Source of the DNA: Bog-950 sp964615305
Lineage (GTDB): Bacteria; Bacteroidota; Bacteroidia; Chitinophagales; LD1
Direction: 5' to 3'
Assembly (NCBI GenBank): GCA_964615305.1
Contig: CAZTNA010000002.1
Location: 393,832-457,831, forward strand
DNA length: 64,000 nt
Numbering within the stretch: position 1 is the stretch's first letter; each line of letters opens with the position of its first letter. Below are positions 60,377 through 64,000 of the stretch, in pieces. A model generated the notes under the pieces. The model searched no databases. It was not told the DNA's origin and saw only the letters and a list, made by a program, of their open reading frames with translations. A program made the position numbers and the translations under genes.

Positions 60377-61870
60377 TTAATAAACCACTGCCAAATTCAG
60401 CTCTTTTACCAAGCGATCGTACTCTGCTTTTTTCATTTCTTCATCGCGCATCTTACGAAGGGCATAGGGAGTTTCATAATGCAGCTCGGCTATGTTACCC
60501 AACTTATCAAACTTTAATGCAGGGTCGTTCAAAAAATTTATCTTCTTTTTTACGGCATCGGTTAACACAAATCCTATAGAAACTGAGTTGGCGTTGTTGT
60601 TCAACTCAGGCATAGAGCGTAGCATAGAAATAGTCAGGTACTCTTCCTTATCAGCGTTGGTGCTAATAACCGCATCGGCAAATGTTTTTTTCCCATCAGT
60701 TTCAGCAAACTTGTTGTCTAAAAACTTTACCATGGTTTTGGTTATCCATCTGCGGTAGTTCTGCTCATTAATAATGTATTCTAAATCTACCTGATTGCGG
60801 CTTAGGTGCAGTTCTTTCGAAATTTCTTTCATGTGCTTTGCCGGTTCTTTACTGCTGTAACGTATAAAGTATAGTTCATTGAACCCAAAATACTTTGGTA
60901 GCAAGTTTCCTATGCGTTGAAAAAGCATTTCGGGCGAGGCGTTATACTTTCCAAGCATTTGCACCAGCAACTCGGGCTGCCAGGTTTTTTGTTCAAAAAA
61001 ACTTTCTAAGTCTTGCTTAAGTTTGGTTTTATCTATATGCAGTGCTTGTGCAAAATACGATGCCCGGTAACTGTTCATTACATGGTCAAACGACTCTACC
61101 TTTAACCACGATGTAGTAATAGGTCGTTTTTCAATTTTCATGGCGGCAAAACCAAGCTCTTTGCCAAACAGAAATATTTTTTGCTGCTCACTCAACCGGC
61201 TGTTATAAAGTAGTGTTGGCTCTTCTCCTTTTACAAAAACTGATCTAAAGCCGCGTAGTTTCGGATAGTCAGAAAAGTCGGTTTCCGTAATTTGATAGTT
61301 AAACTTCTGCTTCAACAGGTTTGCATAATCTTGCCATCCAAGGCTGCCGGCATCTTGTATCGCAGCTGCTTCTTTAAATTTTTCTACGGCCTCTTCTATA
61401 TCTTCAAAGTAATTATCGTTCATTTCCTGATAGCTGCGCAGGCAACTGAAGTAAAAATGTTCCTCCTGCAAGTTGTAGTTGCGCGCTATTTCAAATACCG
61501 AATTAATCAGTGCCGATAACGAAGTGGGGGCACTAGCCATCATACTCATCAGCAATCCTTTATCTACTCCAAATGTTTCGAACAAAAAATCGTTGATTAT
61601 TTTCAGGTTCAGCACCTGTACTACAGGGGTCAGGTTCTTATTTATTTTAAGCGAAACCAAGCTATCGTAGGTTGTGCCCAACGCCTGTGCAAGCATGGAT
61701 ATTTTATCGGGCTTGGGGTATTTTTTCCCATTTTCAATTTCGTTCATATACGAAACCGATACACTCGACTTTTCACTCAGTTCTTGCAGCGAAAGGTTCT
61801 TATCGGTTCTTAACTTTTTAAGTTTCAATCCAAAAATTATTCGGATATTTTCTTCAGTGGTTGTTTCCAT
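60377..61870 (-). CDS. XRE-family regulator with ImmA/IrrE-derived domain (ScfR/RamB-like)
   Basis: The 497-residue protein has an N-terminal HTH_3 domain (LKKLRTDKNLSLQELSEKSSVSVSYMNEIENGKKYPKPDKISMLAQAL, residues ~14-62). A long effector part follows, with a region (~225-260, LSEQQKIFLFGKELGFAAMKIE) aligning by layout with the IrrE-type peptidase. The HExxH signature is lost there (KELGF). Regulators of this build (short-chain fatty acyl regulators, RamB) control acetate or glyoxylate genes, and this gene is divergent from malate synthase A across 144 bp. It probably senses a CoA ester or metabolite; this is an inference from gene order. Confidence 0.85.
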   Translation of the reverse strand: METTTEENIRIIFGLKLKKLRTDKNLSLQELSEKSSVSVSYMNEIENGKKYPKPDKISMLAQALGTTYDSLVSLKINKNLTPVVQVLNLKIINDFLFETFGVDKGLLMSMMASAPTSLSALINSVFEIARNYNLQEEHFYFSCLRSYQEMNDNYFEDIEEAVEKFKEAAAIQDAGSLGWQDYANLLKQKFNYQITETDFSDYPKLRGFRSVFVKGEEPTLLYNSRLSEQQKIFLFGKELGFAAMKIEKRPITTSWLKVESFDHVMNSYRASYFAQALHIDKTKLKQDLESFFEQKTWQPELLVQMLGKYNASPEMLFQRIGNLLPKYFGFNELYFIRYSSKEPAKHMKEISKELHLSRNQVDLEYIINEQNYRRWITKTMVKFLDNKFAETDGKKTFADAVISTNADKEEYLTISMLRSMPELNNNANSVSIGFVLTDAVKKKINFLNDPALKFDKLGNIAELHYETPYALRKMRDEEMKKAEYDRLVKELNLAVVY

Positions 61871-61914
61871 ACTTGCATTTAAACGTAGGCGAAGTAAGCG
61901 AATTTTTTGAACGG

Positions 61915-61926
61915 GCGAAATTTCGC
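61915..61926. promoter_or_regulatory. Palindromic candidate operator between regulator and aceB
   Basis: GCGAAATTTCGC is a perfect 12-bp palindrome, with further GCGAA half-sites at 61889-61893, 61898-61902 and 61956-61960. It overlaps the place expected for the -33 element of a candidate aceB promoter whose -7 (CATATTTG, 61944-61951) has one mismatch to consensus. This suits a site for the adjacent XRE regulator. Confidence 0.45.
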
Positions 61927-62014
61927 TGTTTCGGTTTCTTTATCATATTTGCCGCGCGAAAAGTTCGAAATAATATAGTTTGACCTAGAATAGACGTTTC
62001 TAAAATGAATTAAA

Positions 62015-63610
62015 ATGGCAACAGCACACAACATTTCCGGCTTAGAAATAATATTACCAGTAACTGAAGAGTTTTCACAAATACTTACTCCTGAAGCTCT
62101 TGCCTTTGTGGTAAAACTTCAGCGAAACTTCAACAAAAGAAGATTAGAATTGCTAGCTGCCCGCTTAGAGCGTCAAAATTCCATTGATTTGGGCAACACT
62201 CCTGATTTTTTACCTGAAACCAAAGAAATACGCGAAGGAGACTGGATAGCTGCGCCCATACCTGCCGATTTGCAAGATCGCAGAGTAGAGATAACCGGAC
62301 CCGTTGACCGAAAGATGATTATCAATGCCCTTAATTCAGGAGCAAAGGTATTTATGGCTGACTTCGAAGATTCTAATTCACCTTTTTGGGCTAATAACAT
62401 TGAAGGGCAAATTAATCTTCGCGATGCCATCCGCAAGACCATTTCGTTTAAAAATGAGGCCGGAAAAGAATATAAACTGAACGAAAAAACAGCTGTTTTA
62501 ATGGTTCGCCCACGTGGATGGCACTTGCCAGAAAAACACGTAAAAGTAGATGGCGAAGTAATGAGCGGTTCGCTTTTTGACTTTGGCTTGTTCTTTTACC
62601 ATAACGTTAAGCAACTTATAACAAACGGCTCAGGGCCATACTTTTATCTACCTAAGATGGAATCGCACCTCGAAGCTCGTTTATGGAACGATGTGTTCAT
62701 TATGGCGCAAAACGAACTGGGCATTTCACAAGGCACTATTAAAGCAACTGTGCTTATTGAAACTATTACTGCCACCTTTGAACTACACGAAATTATCTAT
62801 GAACTAAAAGAGCACATGGCCGGGCTAAACTGCGGCCGGTGGGATTATATTTTCTCTTACATAAAAAAGTTGCGTAACCTGCAAGGTTATATTCTGCCTG
62901 ACCGTGGGCAAGTTACCATGGCGGTTCCATTTATGGCCGCTTACTCAAAACTGGTTATACAAACCTGCCATAAAAGACGAGTTCATGCCATGGGCGGCAT
63001 GAGTGCTTTTATTCCTATTAAAAACAATGAAGCAGCTAATAATGCTGCCATTGATAAAGTAAAGCAAGATAAGATACGGGAAGCTACTAACGGCCACGAT
63101 GGTACTTGGGTGGCACACCCTGGTTTGGTAGGTGTGGCTATGGACGTTTTTAACGAGTACATGAAAACACCTAACAACTATACTGTAACACGCGAAGACG
63201 AAACTTATACCGCCAGCGACTTGCTTACTGCCCCACAAGGCACCATTACCGAAGCAGGTCTTCGCATGAATATTAACGTAGGCATTCTTTACATAGAAAG
63301 TTGGCTGCGAGGGGTTGGGGCTGCTGCCCTGCACAACCTGATGGAAGATGCTGCCACCGCAGAAATTAGCCGCACGCAGGTTTGGCAATGGATTAAAGAA
63401 AACTGCAAGTTAGAAGATGGAAGAACCGTTTCCTACAACCTGTTTAAAGAAATACTTCCTTCTGAATTAGATAACATTAAAGCGTACGTGGGCGAAGCAG
63501 CTTTCAGCAAACCAACCATGCAGCGTGCTATTGAAATATTTGACGAGTTGGTGCAGCAAGGTAACTATAAAGAGTTCCTTACTTTACCCGCTTATGAAGA
63601 AATTGATTAA
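62015..63610 (+). CDS. aceB: Malate synthase A
   Basis: The 531-residue enzyme condenses glyoxylate with acetyl-CoA to malate in the glyoxylate bypass. MSA signatures are EITGPVDRKMIINALNSGAKVFMADFEDSNSPFW, ALMVRPRGWHLPEKH-type, YFYLPKMESHLEARLW, VLIETITATFELHEIIYEL, NCGRWDYIFSYIK and GMSAFIPI. The catalytic Asp lies in the C-terminal domain (NLMEDAATAEISRTQVWQWI). A two-codon ORF (ATG AAT TAA, 62005-62013) directly precedes the start; it may be chance. The isocitrate lyase gene that often follows is not in the window. Confidence 0.96.
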   Translation: MATAHNISGLEIILPVTEEFSQILTPEALAFVVKLQRNFNKRRLELLAARLERQNSIDLGNTPDFLPETKEIREGDWIAAPIPADLQDRRVEITGPVDRKMIINALNSGAKVFMADFEDSNSPFWANNIEGQINLRDAIRKTISFKNEAGKEYKLNEKTAVLMVRPRGWHLPEKHVKVDGEVMSGSLFDFGLFFYHNVKQLITNGSGPYFYLPKMESHLEARLWNDVFIMAQNELGISQGTIKATVLIETITATFELHEIIYELKEHMAGLNCGRWDYIFSYIKKLRNLQGYILPDRGQVTMAVPFMAAYSKLVIQTCHKRRVHAMGGMSAFIPIKNNEAANNAAIDKVKQDKIREATNGHDGTWVAHPGLVGVAMDVFNEYMKTPNNYTVTREDETYTASDLLTAPQGTITEAGLRMNINVGILYIESWLRGVGAAALHNLMEDAATAEISRTQVWQWIKENCKLEDGRTVSYNLFKEILPSELDNIKAYVGEAAFSKPTMQRAIEIFDELVQQGNYKEFLTLPAYEEID

Positions 63611-63790
63611 ACATACCCCTTATATCTCTCAAAAAGAGATGTAAAGGCATCGTTCTTTGTTAATTTTGGTGTTTTGTAAATAAACCAGGCTATCTGAACA
63701 AGATTTTGCTTGATTGGAGAAGGTTTCATCACTAGCAGAACTTCTACGAACATGAGGTGAGTTTCTCCGCACATTAGCTAAAGCCTATTA

Positions 63791-64000
63791 TTTTCAATCA
63801 AAAGATAAAAGGATGGCAGCTAAGTGCCATTACTTTGATTCAAAAGGTAAAAGATCAGCAGCTATGTGTAATTACTTTGGTTCAAAATGTAAAAGATCAG
63901 CAACTATGTGTAATTACTTTGATTCAAAATGTAAAAGATCAGCAGCTATGTGTAATTACTTTGATTCAAAATGTAAAAGATCAGCAGCTATGTGTAATTA
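63791..64000 (+). repeat. 42-bp tandem repeat, open at the window edge
   Basis: Five 42-bp units fill 63791-64000, with a half-similar stretch before them. The first unit is degenerate. The second and third differ from the consensus at one and two positions. The last two are identical. Each unit begins CTTTGATTCA and ends GCTATGTGTAATTA. With 42 = 3 x 14, a plus-strand frame reads a 14-residue repeat (FDSKCKRSAAMCNY) from a possible ATG at 63813; a second plus frame is also open and all minus frames are closed. The array continues beyond the window. Confidence 0.9.
63813..64000 (+). CDS. Possible repeat-encoded protein, partial (low confidence)
   Basis: From ATG 63813 the frame reads MAAKCHYFDSKGKRSAAMCN and continues in 14-residue repeats rich in Cys, Lys, Arg, Ser and Tyr to the window edge. 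There is no recognisable family, signal peptide or clear upstream promoter, and an in-frame stop lies at 63753. It may simply be a non-coding minisatellite whose unit length happens to keep a frame open. Confidence 0.2.
   Translation, partial: MAAKCHYFDSKGKRSAAMCNYFGSKCKRSATMCNYFDSKCKRSAAMCNYFDSKCKRSAAMCN

Noticed and set aside
62005..62013. Regulatory two-codon leader ORF before aceB
   Set aside because: ATG AAT TAA is too short to judge and easily arises by chance in AT-rich leader DNA.
63624..63640. Terminator after malate synthase
   Set aside because: ATCTCT/AGAGAT is only a 6-bp AT-rich stem with no T run after it.
63791..64000. CRISPR array
   Set aside because: The 42-bp units are directly abutting with no unique spacers and no cas genes are near, so it is a plain tandem repeat.

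Overview
The window is a 64 kb piece of chromosome from a member of the Bacteroidota, probably an environmental Chitinophagia/Sphingobacteriia/Saprospiria-like lineage. The evidence is: at least six secreted proteins with type IX secretion system (T9SS) C-terminal sorting domains; PorP/SprF- and PorE-like T9SS genes; a TonB-dependent receptor followed by a DUF4249 lipoprotein; BatA-domain and type III glutamine synthetase genes; and promoters of the Bacteroidota type (-33 TTG/TTTG, 18-21 nt, -7 TAnnTTTG). Coding density is very high. Several convergent gene pairs end 3-10 bp apart and several co-directional genes overlap by 1-4 bp. I see no insertion sequence, integrase, prophage or CRISPR array.

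Layout. 1-7.7 kb (minus): a cut-off surface protein with VGIGT-type repeats, a T9SS-exported beta-propeller protein and a large alpha-2-macroglobulin lipoprotein. 7.85-9.2 kb: a secreted family 5 glycoside hydrolase. 9.2-13.0 kb (minus): a phoH-purC-carbamoyltransferase operon, with a SAM-hydrolase-family gene divergent from it. 13.9-20.8 kb (minus): porP, porE-like, a secreted CotH-kinase protein and a DEDDh exonuclease carrying a sliding-clamp-binding motif. 21-23.3 kb: glnN, then tRNA-Pro. 23.6-28.7 kb: a tightly packed BatA-protein / TPR histidine kinase / flippase operon. 29.9-34.8 kb: secreted purple acid phosphatase, secreted GH28-like enzyme and a GT39 transferase, then tRNA-Lys. 35.1-36.8 kb (minus): a BKACE enzyme with an enoyl-CoA-reductase-like SDR. 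36.9-40.1 kb: valS and a free-standing WYL-domain protein. 40.2-45.2 kb: TonB receptor, DUF4249 lipoprotein, holA and a small exported protein. 45.2-50.2 kb: hutI, aroC, isoaspartyl peptidase, a Cys/Met-metabolism PLP enzyme and DinB. 50.3-54.3 kb: an orphan OmpR/PhoB-type response regulator, tRNA-Leu and a secreted Asp-box protein. 54.4-57.3 kb: an MBL hydrolase with an O-antigen-ligase-like protein, then tRNA-Met. 57.4-60.3 kb: prfC and a second VGIGT-repeat protein. 60.4-64 kb: an XRE regulator divergent from malate synthase A, then a 42-bp tandem repeat that runs off the right edge.

The window combines housekeeping (translation, purine and chorismate synthesis, nitrogen assimilation, replication) with a strong secretion theme: T9SS parts together with hydrolases and adhesin-like proteins that would use them. 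The most notable regulatory signal is a near-identical 18-bp direct-repeat element, resembling a Pho box. It lies upstream of both the response regulator and the secreted Asp-box protein, at almost the same distance from the -7 position. The most unusual sequence is the right-edge 42-bp (14-codon) tandem repeat, which is open in two overlapping plus-strand frames and closed in all minus-strand frames.
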